Part shown: positions 34,790 through 42,679 of the stretch, piece after piece | Layout: each line of letters starts with the position of its first letter | Position numbering within the stretch: position 1 is the stretch's first letter | Assembly (NCBI RefSeq): GCF_015223065.1 | Contig: NZ_JADFBY010000001.1 | Location: 124,001 to 188,000, forward strand | Source: Mucilaginibacter sp. JRF | Lineage (GTDB): Bacteria; Bacteroidota; Bacteroidia; Sphingobacteriales; Sphingobacteriaceae | Reading direction: 5' to 3' | Length of the DNA: 64,000 nucleotides | Made by a program: the position numbers and the translations under genes | The notes under the pieces: model-generated | Database searches by the model: none | Told to the model about the DNA's origin: nothing | Seen by the model: the letters and a program-made list of their open reading frames with translations, nothing else

Positions 34790-36148
34790 ATGAATAAAGA
34801 CCAGTTACTCGCCTACATAAAAGATAATAACGTTACCAAAATAAAGTTCGCCTTTGCCGATATTGACGGTGCCCTGCGCGGAAAAACAATCAATGTGCAA
34901 AAGTTTTTGGATGGTTTGCAGGATGGCTATGGCTTTTGCGATGTGGTTTTTGGCTGGGATATTAATGATGCCGCTTACGATAATGTAAAGGTTACCGGTT
35001 GGCACAGCGGCTATCCTGATAAGGATTGCCGTATAGACCTGACAAACAAACGTAACATCCCCTGGCAGGATAATATTCCTTTCTTTTTGGCCGATTTTAG
35101 TAAGGCTGATGGTAACGATCTGGAAGCATGCCCGCGCAGTTTACTCAAGCGCATTGTTAAGCAATGTACCGAAATGGGTTTCCATGCCGAGTTTGCGCAG
35201 GAGTTTGAGTGGTTCAACTTTTTAGAAACACCGCACAGCCTGGAGCAAAAGGGTTTTACCAACATGCAGCCTTTAACACCGGGCATGTTTGGTTATTCTA
35301 TTTTGCGCACATCGCAACAAAATGCTTTTTATACCGATCTGTTCGATCTGCTAACGCAGTTTGATATACCGATAGAGGGTTTGCATACCGAAACAGGGCC
35401 GGGTGTTTACGAGGCTGCCATAGTGCACGATGAAACCCTTGCCGCTGCCGATAAAGCCGTGTTGTTTAAAACCGCGGTAAAAGAGATAGCCTCAAGGCAT
35501 GGTATAACCGCCACCTTTATGGCAAAATGGAATGCCGATTTGCCGGGATGCAGCGGGCACATACATCAAAGTTTGTGGGATAAAGACAAGAAAGGCAACC
35601 TGTTTTACGATGCTGCCGACGAGCATAACATGAGCGATCTGCTTAAGCATTACCTTGCCGGGCAGTTGTATTGTTTCCCGCATTTGCTGCCTATGTACGC
35701 GCCAACCATTAACAGCTACAAACGACTGGTTGAAGGGGCATGGGCCCCAACAACCATTACCTGGGGCTTTGATAACCGCACAACAGCTATCCGTATATTG
35801 AATGATAGTGAGAAGTATACCCGCCTGGAAACCCGTATCCCGGGGTCAGACACTAATCCGTACCTGGCTATTGCGGCATCGCTGGCTTCGGGCTTGTATG
35901 GTATCAAAAACAAATTGGAGTTGACTATCCCGGCAACCGAGGGTAACGGCTACCAGGATTTGCGTAATGGCAGGCTGCACAGTAATTTGTATGATGCGTC
36001 AATCGCCATGCAAAATTCAGCGGTAGCTAAGGAGCTGTTTGGCGAAGGCTTTGTTGATCATTTTACCAATACCCGTATATGGGAGCATCGCCAATATGCC
36101 AAAGCCGTGAGCGACTGGGAGCTGAAACGCTACTTTGAAGCTATATGA
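34790..36148 (+). CDS. Glutamine synthetase-like gamma-glutamyl ligase (type I fold)
   Basis: A 452-residue enzyme of the GSI/PuuA-like superfamily. Motifs: ADIDGALRGK at the N terminus, FAQEFEWFNFLE (metal Glu residues), TETGPGVYEAAI, SGHIHQSLWD (His for ATP/metal), WGFDNRTTAIRI and RLETRIPGSDTNPYLAIAA. The Cys-Ser-Gly-His-Ile-His loop replaces Gly-Ser-Gly-Met-His. A true GSII lies 2 kb upstream, so this copy probably ligates glutamate to another amine such as a polyamine. The ATG at 34790 is preferred; an in-frame start at 34697 would add 31 unlike residues and run into the divergent gene. A -7 box TACCTTTG is at 34777-34784. Confidence 0.85.
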   Translation: MNKDQLLAYIKDNNVTKIKFAFADIDGALRGKTINVQKFLDGLQDGYGFCDVVFGWDINDAAYDNVKVTGWHSGYPDKDCRIDLTNKRNIPWQDNIPFFLADFSKADGNDLEACPRSLLKRIVKQCTEMGFHAEFAQEFEWFNFLETPHSLEQKGFTNMQPLTPGMFGYSILRTSQQNAFYTDLFDLLTQFDIPIEGLHTETGPGVYEAAIVHDETLAAADKAVLFKTAVKEIASRHGITATFMAKWNADLPGCSGHIHQSLWDKDKKGNLFYDAADEHNMSDLLKHYLAGQLYCFPHLLPMYAPTINSYKRLVEGAWAPTTITWGFDNRTTAIRILNDSEKYTRLETRIPGSDTNPYLAIAASLASGLYGIKNKLELTIPATEGNGYQDLRNGRLHSNLYDASIAMQNSAVAKELFGEGFVDHFTNTRIWEHRQYAKAVSDWELKRYFEAI

Positions 36149-36152
36149 TTTT

Positions 36153-36233
36153 GAATTTATAATGAAGCAGATATGGGAATAATAGGTGAGCAAAACTCAA
36201 AATTATTCCCAATCTTTGCACAATTATAAATTC
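36153..36233. other. Three-tier nested inverted repeat in spacer
   Basis: Outer arms GAATTTATAAT (36153-36163) and ATTATAAATTC (36223-36233), middle arms GGGAATAAT (36175-36183) and ATTATTCCC (36202-36210), inner arms TGAG (36187-36190) and CTCA (36196-36199), all exact. The spacer between the ligase and kinase-like genes can therefore fold into one long interrupted hairpin that ends three bases before the downstream ATG. Role unknown; control of the downstream pair is plausible. Confidence 0.7.
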
Positions 36234-36236
36234 TAA

Positions 36237-37274
36237 ATGGACTACTCAGTTATTATTAAGGCCGCATGGGAGGGATACGATGCGTCGAAAACGATCAAAA
36301 CGATCGACGACATCAGTGCGAAGGTTTCAACCAATCACGTATACCGCATTACTTTTGATGATGACGACATCATCATCGCCAAACTATCATATTTTGGTAA
36401 GTACGAGCATTTTAAGGAAGATCACCGGCTGATACATTCTTTATCAAATAATCTGCTTTACCCGTTTGAAACACTGCTTTCAAAATCACTATTAAAAAAT
36501 AACCGTGTTTATACTTACCGCTACAAGCATGGTAAAAACGATGTTTGGGTAGTATTTTATAACCCTACCCGCATCATGACACGCCTGCCCCGCCAGTTAG
36601 AGGAGGAGCATATCATGAAACTTGGCCAACAGGTAGGTAAATTCCACAAGGCATGCTCGAGGGTGAAGAATGTACTGCCCAAATCATCAAAAACACTACG
36701 AACTGATATCAACATTCTGCTGGAGCAGATAACCAATAACGAGAAGCAGTTTGGCAGCCGCATGCAGGCCGACTATATTAAGTATCACTGCGAGCTTTTC
36801 CTGAAAAACAGGTCGAAATATAACCTCAACTCGTTCGAGATCATCCCGGTATTTATTGACTGGAACATCGGCAACTTCTCGGTAACGCCCGATCTGGAGC
36901 TGTACTCACGTTGGGATTATGACTGGTTTAGGATGAGTTACCGTATACTCGATTTTTATTTCTTTAGCCGCGTAGTATCAACCATTGGCGATCGTACGGT
37001 GTTCAGCTACGTGATCGATACCATGATGGAGGATCGTTTTATCCTCTTTTTAAAGGAATATCATAAGGTTAACCCGCTAAAAGCAGACGAAATTCGCTTT
37101 TTAAAGGAGGTTTATCGGTTTTTTATCCTTAATTATGTAATTAAGGATGGCAAGTACTTTTTTCATGAACAGTATGCAAAGAAGTTACAGGCCGAAGCAT
37201 TTGATATCTACCTGCCATCAGTTGACAGGGATTTTAATGCCGAAAAGATAATTGATGCCTTAAAGCTTACTTAA
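36237..37274 (+). CDS. Aminoglycoside-phosphotransferase-fold kinase-like protein
   Basis: A 345-residue protein of the APH/choline-kinase fold. The N-lobe has a lysine-bearing strand (DDDIIIAKLSYFG). The catalytic loop is FIDWNIGNFSV: the catalytic Asp and the metal Asn keep the D-x4-N spacing, but the usual His-Gly before Asp is Phe-Ile. RWDYDWFRMS supplies the DFG-like Asp. It may phosphorylate a small molecule. It overlaps the HAD gene by one base (TAATG), so the two are made together. Substrate unknown. Confidence 0.7.
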   Translation: MDYSVIIKAAWEGYDASKTIKTIDDISAKVSTNHVYRITFDDDDIIIAKLSYFGKYEHFKEDHRLIHSLSNNLLYPFETLLSKSLLKNNRVYTYRYKHGKNDVWVVFYNPTRIMTRLPRQLEEEHIMKLGQQVGKFHKACSRVKNVLPKSSKTLRTDINILLEQITNNEKQFGSRMQADYIKYHCELFLKNRSKYNLNSFEIIPVFIDWNIGNFSVTPDLELYSRWDYDWFRMSYRILDFYFFSRVVSTIGDRTVFSYVIDTMMEDRFILFLKEYHKVNPLKADEIRFLKEVYRFFILNYVIKDGKYFFHEQYAKKLQAEAFDIYLPSVDRDFNAEKIIDALKLT

Positions 37275-38143
37275 TGCAGCGTATTGACAACTTTAAATCG
37301 ATAATTGACCGTTACGAAATTGTATTTTTTGATGCCTTTGGTGTTTTAAAGAACTATGAAGGCCTTGTTCCGGGTATTGAGCGTACCTTTGAATATCTCG
37401 AAAAACAGGGCAAGGAGTATTACATAGTTACCAATGATGCCTCGCGCAGCCCGGCCGAACTGGCCCAGTCATACCACAAAAAAGGGTTAACGGTTATTGA
37501 TCCGGAGCGTATCATATCATCAGGTATGCTTACTAAGGAGTATCTCGATCTTAAAGTTAAGGATGGCATAGTAGCTTTTATGGGTACGCCGGAGTCGGCA
37601 CATTATATCGAAAACAACGGGAGGCATACATTGCCCGTATCTGAAGTTGACGGTACCAATATTGACAAGGTTAACGCCCTCGTTTTTATGGACGACGAAG
37701 GCTTTAACTGGTTTGAGGATATCAACAAGGCCGTAAATATTTTACGCAAGCGCCCCATCCCGGCCATCGTAGCCAATACCGATTATGCCTACCCGCTTAC
37801 CGCTACCGATATTGCCGTGGCCATTGGTGGTATCGCTAACATGATTGAAAGTATTGTGGGCAAGGAGTTTATTCGCTTTGGTAAGCCCGATTCGCAAATG
37901 TTCATGTTCGCTTATGATATGATACGCGAGCGCCGCACTATCAACAAAAAGGATATTGTGATGGTGGGCGATACCTTGTTTACCGATATCATCGGCGGCA
38001 ATAAATTCGGGTTGGATACTGTTCTGGTATTATCAGGAAACACCCTTCCCGGGGATGCCGAATCAAATATTCACTCAACCGGCATAGTACCTACTTATAT
38101 ATGCCAAAGTGCTGTGGTTGAGGATGGAGGCTTCGGTTTTTAA
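37274..38143 (+). CDS. HAD-superfamily (IIA, NagD-like) protein
   Basis: A 289-residue HAD protein. Motif I is FFDAFGVL with the nucleophile Asp20; the second acid of the DxD pair used by phosphatases is Phe22 instead. Motif II is IVTNDASRS, motif III the Lys in GKPDSQMF, and motif IV VGDTLFTDI. The cap layout is the IIA type of NagD and pNPPase. Without the second Asp the protein may be a weak phosphatase, a hydrolase of a different bond, or a sensor. It is coupled by one base to the kinase-like gene. Confidence 0.8.
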   Translation: MQRIDNFKSIIDRYEIVFFDAFGVLKNYEGLVPGIERTFEYLEKQGKEYYIVTNDASRSPAELAQSYHKKGLTVIDPERIISSGMLTKEYLDLKVKDGIVAFMGTPESAHYIENNGRHTLPVSEVDGTNIDKVNALVFMDDEGFNWFEDINKAVNILRKRPIPAIVANTDYAYPLTATDIAVAIGGIANMIESIVGKEFIRFGKPDSQMFMFAYDMIRERRTINKKDIVMVGDTLFTDIIGGNKFGLDTVLVLSGNTLPGDAESNIHSTGIVPTYICQSAVVEDGGFGF

Positions 38144-38170
38144 GCTAATAAATCATTCTGCTTAAAAATA

Positions 38171-38187
38171 AATGTAACTTTTACATT
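38171..38187 (+). terminator. Short hairpin after the HAD gene
   Basis: AATGTAA (38171-38177) and TTACATT (38181-38187) form a seven-base stem with a three-base loop, followed by TTTTT. An AT-rich, probably weak terminator 28 bases after the stop codon. Confidence 0.5.
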
Positions 38188-38188
38188 T

Positions 38189-38230
38189 TTTAATTGGTCG
38201 AGAAAATTATATTTGCCTATACCAATTAAA
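38189..38230 (+). promoter_or_regulatory. Promoter with flanking operator-like inverted repeat
   Basis: A -7 box TATATTTG (38208-38215) is flanked by exact arms TTTAATTGG (38189-38197) and CCAATTAAA (38222-38230). The right arm falls at the expected transcription start of the glycoside hydrolase operon. A repressor dimer or looped operator is plausible; no regulator gene is adjacent. Confidence 0.5.
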
Positions 38231-38237
38231 TTACTCG

Positions 38238-39269
38238 ATGAAGAAAGCACTTTTATGTTTAGGGCTATGCCTTGCATTTTTTGCGGGTTTTGCTCAACAA
38301 ACGGGTACGTTCACTAACCCGTTATTACCCGGTGGACCCGATCCGTGGAACACCTACAAGGATGGCTATTATTATTACACCCACACCACGGGCAGCCATT
38401 TGGCCATCTGGAAAACTAAGGACATTACCGATCTTAAATCAGCCGAGAAAAAAACTATATGGACACCGCCGCCGGACACCATGTACTCCAAAGAAATTTG
38501 GGCGCCTGAGTTGCATTTTATCCGCGGCAAATGGTACATGTATTTCGCGGCCGATGATGGCAATAACGATAACCACCGCATGTATGTGGTAGAGAATGCC
38601 TCGGCCGACCCATTGCAGGGTGAGTGGACATTTAAAGGCCAGGTAAAGGATGCCAGTGGTAAATGGGCAATCGATGGTTCTGTATTTGAACACAAAGGCC
38701 AGCTGTACATGATATGGGCAGGCTGGGAAGGTGATGTTAACGAGAAGCAAAACATCTACATAGCTAAAATGAGCAACCCCTGGACCATCAGCAGCGAGCG
38801 GGTAATGATAGCTACCCCAACCTACGCCTGGGAAAAGGATGGCGATCTGCCCGGAGGTAAACACCTCGATGTGAACGAGGGCCCGCAGATATTGATACAC
38901 GGCAAGGATATATTCCTGATCTACTCGGCCAGTGCCTGCTGGACGGATAATTACGCCCTGGGTATGCTGCGCGCAAAGTCGGGAGCTGATCTGCTTGATC
39001 CAAAATCGTGGACAAAATCGCCCGAGCCGGTATTCAAGCAATCGCCCGAAACGGGAGTTTACGCCCCCGGCCATAACTCATTCTTTAAGTCGCCTGATGG
39101 TAAGGAGGATTGGATATTATACCATGCCAACTCAAACCCCGGCGATGGCTGCGGCAACAAACGTTCGCCACGTGCCCAGAAATTCACCTGGAATAAAGAT
39201 GGTTCGCCCAATTTTGGCGTTCCGCTTAATGCCAGCAAGCCTTTAACCAAACCATCCGGAATTAAATAA
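38238..39269 (+). CDS. GH43-family glycoside hydrolase, exported
   Basis: A 343-residue protein with a signal peptide (1-19). The five-bladed propeller of GH43 shows its three acids: Asp35 in GGPDPW (base), the Asp in AIDGSVF (pKa modulator) and the Glu in VNEGPQI (acid). Hydrophobic blades such as WYMYFAAD and LYMIWAGWEG repeat as expected. GH43 enzymes are alpha-L-arabinofuranosidases or beta-xylosidases acting on arabinoxylan or arabinan. It heads a three-gene operon, 19 bases before the GH5-like gene. Confidence 0.88.
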   Translation: MKKALLCLGLCLAFFAGFAQQTGTFTNPLLPGGPDPWNTYKDGYYYYTHTTGSHLAIWKTKDITDLKSAEKKTIWTPPPDTMYSKEIWAPELHFIRGKWYMYFAADDGNNDNHRMYVVENASADPLQGEWTFKGQVKDASGKWAIDGSVFEHKGQLYMIWAGWEGDVNEKQNIYIAKMSNPWTISSERVMIATPTYAWEKDGDLPGGKHLDVNEGPQILIHGKDIFLIYSASACWTDNYALGMLRAKSGADLLDPKSWTKSPEPVFKQSPETGVYAPGHNSFFKSPDGKEDWILYHANSNPGDGCGNKRSPRAQKFTWNKDGSPNFGVPLNASKPLTKPSGIK

Positions 39270-39288
39270 TAAACCTAATATCCCCATT

Positions 39289-40377
39289 ATGAAGATCAAA
39301 AGTATTTTAGCCGCCGCAATGCTATGCGTTGCATCGGTAGTTAACGCGCAGGATGCCGCCAAAAAACCAGCCACCACGCCACCGGTTATTCCCGGCCGCT
39401 GGACAATGGAAAAAGCCAATGCTTGGTATGCCCAATACCCGTGGATGAGCGGTGCCAACTACATACCTGCCAATGCCATTAACCAGTTAGAGATGTGGCA
39501 GGCCGATACATTCGACCCGGCGACCATCGACAAAGAATTTGGCTGGGCCGAAGGGATAGGCTTTAACCTGATGCGTGTGTTTTTACACAGCCAGGCCTGG
39601 AAGGCTGATGCACCCGGCTTTAAAAAACGCATAAACCAGTTTTTAACCATTGCCGATAAGCATCACATTAAAATAATGTTCGTGTTTTTTGATGACTGCT
39701 GGAACGCGGGCGCCAAGCCGGGTAAACAGCCTGAGCCAAAGGTTGGTGTACACAATTCGGGATGGATGCAGGACCCCGGTTTTATTGTGAAGAAGCCCGA
39801 AGACTTTGCCTATCTTAAAAAATATGTTACAGACATACTAACAACATTTAAGGCCGACAAGCGTATATTGCTTTGGGATTTGTATAACGAACCGGGCAAT
39901 CGCGATAAAGGCAATCAATCAATGGAGTTATTGGTTGAGGTATTTAAGTGGGCGAGGGCGGTAAACCCATCGCAACCAATAAGTGCCGGTATGTGGAAAT
40001 GGGAATTGTATGAGTTGAACGCGTTTCAGGCCAATAACTCGGATGTGGTTACTTACCATAACTACAAACCGTTGGAGAACCATGAGTTTATGGTTAAGAT
40101 ATTGAAGTTTAACGCTCGCCCGTTAATTTGTACCGAATATATGGCCCGCACGCATAACAGTACCTTTGAAACCGTAACACCAATGTTAAAGGAGCAAAAT
40201 GTAGCCGCTATAAACTGGGGCTTTGTAGCAGGCAAAACCAATACCATTTACTCGTGGGAGAAACCGATGCCTGATGGCAGCGAGCCGGAATTATGGTTTC
40301 ATGATATATTCAGAAAAGACGGTACGCCATACAAACAGGCCGAGCTTGACCTGATCAAGAAGCTTAACGGAAAATAA
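39289..40377 (+). CDS. GH5-like (clan GH-A) glycoside hydrolase, exported
   Basis: A 362-residue protein with a signal peptide (1-20). It is a TIM barrel of clan GH-A: acid/base Glu201 in WDLYNEPGN after strand 4 and the likely nucleophile Glu283 in LICTEYMAR after strand 7, with IMFVFFDDCW as strand 3. Members of this type are named cellulases, mannanases or xylanases; which applies cannot be read here. Nineteen bases separate it from the epimerase gene. Confidence 0.82.
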   Translation: MKIKSILAAAMLCVASVVNAQDAAKKPATTPPVIPGRWTMEKANAWYAQYPWMSGANYIPANAINQLEMWQADTFDPATIDKEFGWAEGIGFNLMRVFLHSQAWKADAPGFKKRINQFLTIADKHHIKIMFVFFDDCWNAGAKPGKQPEPKVGVHNSGWMQDPGFIVKKPEDFAYLKKYVTDILTTFKADKRILLWDLYNEPGNRDKGNQSMELLVEVFKWARAVNPSQPISAGMWKWELYELNAFQANNSDVVTYHNYKPLENHEFMVKILKFNARPLICTEYMARTHNSTFETVTPMLKEQNVAAINWGFVAGKTNTIYSWEKPMPDGSEPELWFHDIFRKDGTPYKQAELDLIKKLNGK

Positions 40378-40395
40378 AACCAATAAACCAAACAT

Positions 40396-41577
40396 ATGAA
40401 AAAACACTTTCTGCGTTCTATCGCAATGGCATTACCGGTTTGTGCAATATATTTGTCGGCCTGTAACCAGCAAGCAAGCAAAAATTCAACCGACACTATG
40501 ACCGACAGTACTACCGCTACAGCGGCACCACAAGCCGCCGCGTTTGATACCACCATTGATGGTAAAAAAGTTCAGTTATTTACCCTTAAAAATAAAAGCG
40601 GTGCCGAGGTTGGCATCACCAATTATGGTGGCCGTTTGGTTAGCCTGCAAGTGCCTGATAAGGATGGCAAACTAACCGACGTGGTTGTTGGACCCGTCAG
40701 TGCCACAGGTTTTGTAAACTCAACCGAACCATATTACGGCGCGCTGATCGGTCGTTACGGTAACCGTATAGCCAAAGGTAAATTTAAGCTGGAAGGTAAG
40801 GAGTACAGCCTGTTCACCAACAACGGCGTTAACACGCTGCATGGTGGTAAAAAAGGCTTTCAGTATGTGGTTTGGGATGGTTCACAGCCCGATTCATCAA
40901 CCCTGGTGCTTACCTACCTGTCAAAAGATGGTGAGGAGAACTTCCCGGGTAACCTGAACGTTAAGGTTACTTACCAGCTTACTGATGATAACAGCCTCGA
41001 TATTAAATACGAAGCTACTACCGATAAAACTACCGTTTGTAACCTTACCAGCCACGGCTTTTTTAACCTTAACGGTTGTGGCAGCGGCGATGTGCTGAAA
41101 CATACCTTACAGGTTGATGCTGATACTTACATCCCGGTTGATGGTGGTTTGATTCCGTTTGGCCGTATTGATAAGGTTGCCGGTACACCGTTCGACTTTA
41201 CCAAGCCTACCGAAATTGGTGCCCGTATTGATACCAATGCTAACGAGCAATTAAAGAATGGTAAAGGTTACGATCATAACTTTGTGCTGAACAAGCATGA
41301 CATCACCAAATCTGTAGCCTCAATAACCGGCGACAAGAGCGGTATCACTATGGATATTTATACTGAGGAGCCGGGTCTGCAATTTTACAGCGGTAACTTC
41401 ATGCAATCAAAAAACGAGATGAAGTATGGTAAGAAGGATGATTTCCGCACCTCATTCGCGCTGGAAACTCAGCATTACCCTGATTCACCAAATCAGCCAA
41501 CGTTCCCAACCACGGTGTTAAAACCGGGCGAAACCTATAAAACACATACCATATATAAGTTTACGGTAAAGAAATAA
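40396..41577 (+). CDS. galM: Aldose 1-epimerase (galactose mutarotase), lipoprotein
   Basis: A 393-residue protein with a lipoprotein signal (YLSAC, lipidated Cys23) and a Ser/Thr/Ala-rich linker. The mutarotase fold shows ITNYGGRLVSLQVPD, GRYGNRIAKGKF, NTLHGGKKGF (catalytic His), LTSHGFFNL (second His) and LQFYSGNF near the C terminus with the conserved aldose residues. It interconverts alpha and beta forms of aldoses; membrane anchoring in the periplasm and its place after two glycoside hydrolases suggest it handles released arabinose, xylose or galactose. Confidence 0.92.
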   Translation: MKKHFLRSIAMALPVCAIYLSACNQQASKNSTDTMTDSTTATAAPQAAAFDTTIDGKKVQLFTLKNKSGAEVGITNYGGRLVSLQVPDKDGKLTDVVVGPVSATGFVNSTEPYYGALIGRYGNRIAKGKFKLEGKEYSLFTNNGVNTLHGGKKGFQYVVWDGSQPDSSTLVLTYLSKDGEENFPGNLNVKVTYQLTDDNSLDIKYEATTDKTTVCNLTSHGFFNLNGCGSGDVLKHTLQVDADTYIPVDGGLIPFGRIDKVAGTPFDFTKPTEIGARIDTNANEQLKNGKGYDHNFVLNKHDITKSVASITGDKSGITMDIYTEEPGLQFYSGNFMQSKNEMKYGKKDDFRTSFALETQHYPDSPNQPTFPTTVLKPGETYKTHTIYKFTVKK

Positions 41578-41597
41578 GCATTCGCTTGTAACAATTG

Positions 41598-41628
41598 AAG
41601 TCCCGCCGCGCAACCGGCGGGACTTTTT
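41598..41628 (+). terminator. Intrinsic terminator of the glycoside hydrolase operon
   Basis: AAGTCCCGCCG (41598-41608) pairs with CGGCGGGACTT (41615-41625), followed by TTTTTT. It lies 20 bases after the galM stop codon and separates this operon from the molybdenum cofactor genes. Confidence 0.92.
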
Positions 41629-41680
41629 TGTAACATAGCGGCTGTTTAATCGTTACTTTTACAAATAAAAACAAACGCTT

Positions 41681-42670
41681 TTGCTTATAGATAACCATGG
41701 TCGGCCAATAAATTACCTGCGCCTCGCGGTGACAGACAGGTGCAACCTGCGCTGTTTTTATTGCATGCCCGAGCATGGCCTCAACTGGCTATCGCGCACC
41801 GAATTGCTTAGCTATGAGGAACTGCTGCGCATCAGCAGCTTACTGGTAAGTATGGGCGTTAACAAGATACGCATCACCGGCGGCGAACCATTTGTACGGC
41901 GGGATATAATGCCATTACTATCATCATTATCCGCACTAAACGGACTTGACGAATTAACCATTACCACTAACGGCGTACTTACGGCACCTTATGTTAACGA
42001 GCTGAAAAGTTTGGGCATACGCTCAGTGAATTTAAGTTTAGATACATTGGATGCTTCTCGTTTCTTCGCAATTACCCGCCGTGACGAATTTGCAGCCGTA
42101 ATGCACACGCTGGAAGAATTGTTAAAGCACGACATCGACGTAAAAATAAATACGGTGGTAATGCAAGGCCAAAACACGCAGGATATACTGCCGCTGGTTG
42201 AGCTTACCCGCGAGCTGCCGGTAAGCGTACGCTTTATTGAGGAAATGCCTTTTAATGGCGATGGGCATCAATTCAGCGGTATAACGTGGGATCATGTACG
42301 TATTATGGACGAGATCAGGCAATACCATCCGCACATAACCAAGGCCGTTGATGAACCTTACTCAACATCATACAACTATAACATACCTGGCCATAAAGGT
42401 AGCGTGGGTGTTATAGCGGCTTATTCACGTACCTTTTGCGGTACCTGTAACCGTATCAGGGTTACGCCTACGGGTGTGCTTAAAACCTGTTTGTATGATG
42501 ATGGTGTGCTAAATCTGCGCGATATGTTGCGTGGGGGTAATACTGACCAACAGGTTAAACAAGCGCTATTACAAGCAATTAATAACCGTGCTGCCGATGG
42601 ACACGAAGCAGAGCGTGCGGCACAGTCAACCGCGTCTATTCACCAATCAATGGCCGCCATTGGCGGATAA
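41681..42670 (+). CDS. moaA: GTP 3',8-cyclase MoaA (radical SAM)
   Basis: A 329-residue enzyme that starts molybdenum cofactor synthesis by converting GTP to 3',8-cyclo-GTP. The SAM cluster cysteines are Cys21, Cys25 and Cys28 (CNLRCFYC); ITGGEPF is the next motif, and the second 4Fe-4S cluster is in CGTCNRIRVTPTGVLKTC. The start must be TTG at 41681: an in-frame stop lies 15 bases upstream and no ATG precedes the conserved DNHGR segment. It leads a five-gene operon. Confidence 0.95.
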   Translation: MLIDNHGRPINYLRLAVTDRCNLRCFYCMPEHGLNWLSRTELLSYEELLRISSLLVSMGVNKIRITGGEPFVRRDIMPLLSSLSALNGLDELTITTNGVLTAPYVNELKSLGIRSVNLSLDTLDASRFFAITRRDEFAAVMHTLEELLKHDIDVKINTVVMQGQNTQDILPLVELTRELPVSVRFIEEMPFNGDGHQFSGITWDHVRIMDEIRQYHPHITKAVDEPYSTSYNYNIPGHKGSVGVIAAYSRTFCGTCNRIRVTPTGVLKTCLYDDGVLNLRDMLRGGNTDQQVKQALLQAINNRAADGHEAERAAQSTASIHQSMAAIGG

Positions 42671-42679
42671 AATTTTACT

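Noticed and set aside
38439..39074. 211-codon open frame on the minus strand
   Set aside because: Opposite the GH43 gene, whose catalytic residues are all present; a shadow frame caused by codon bias.
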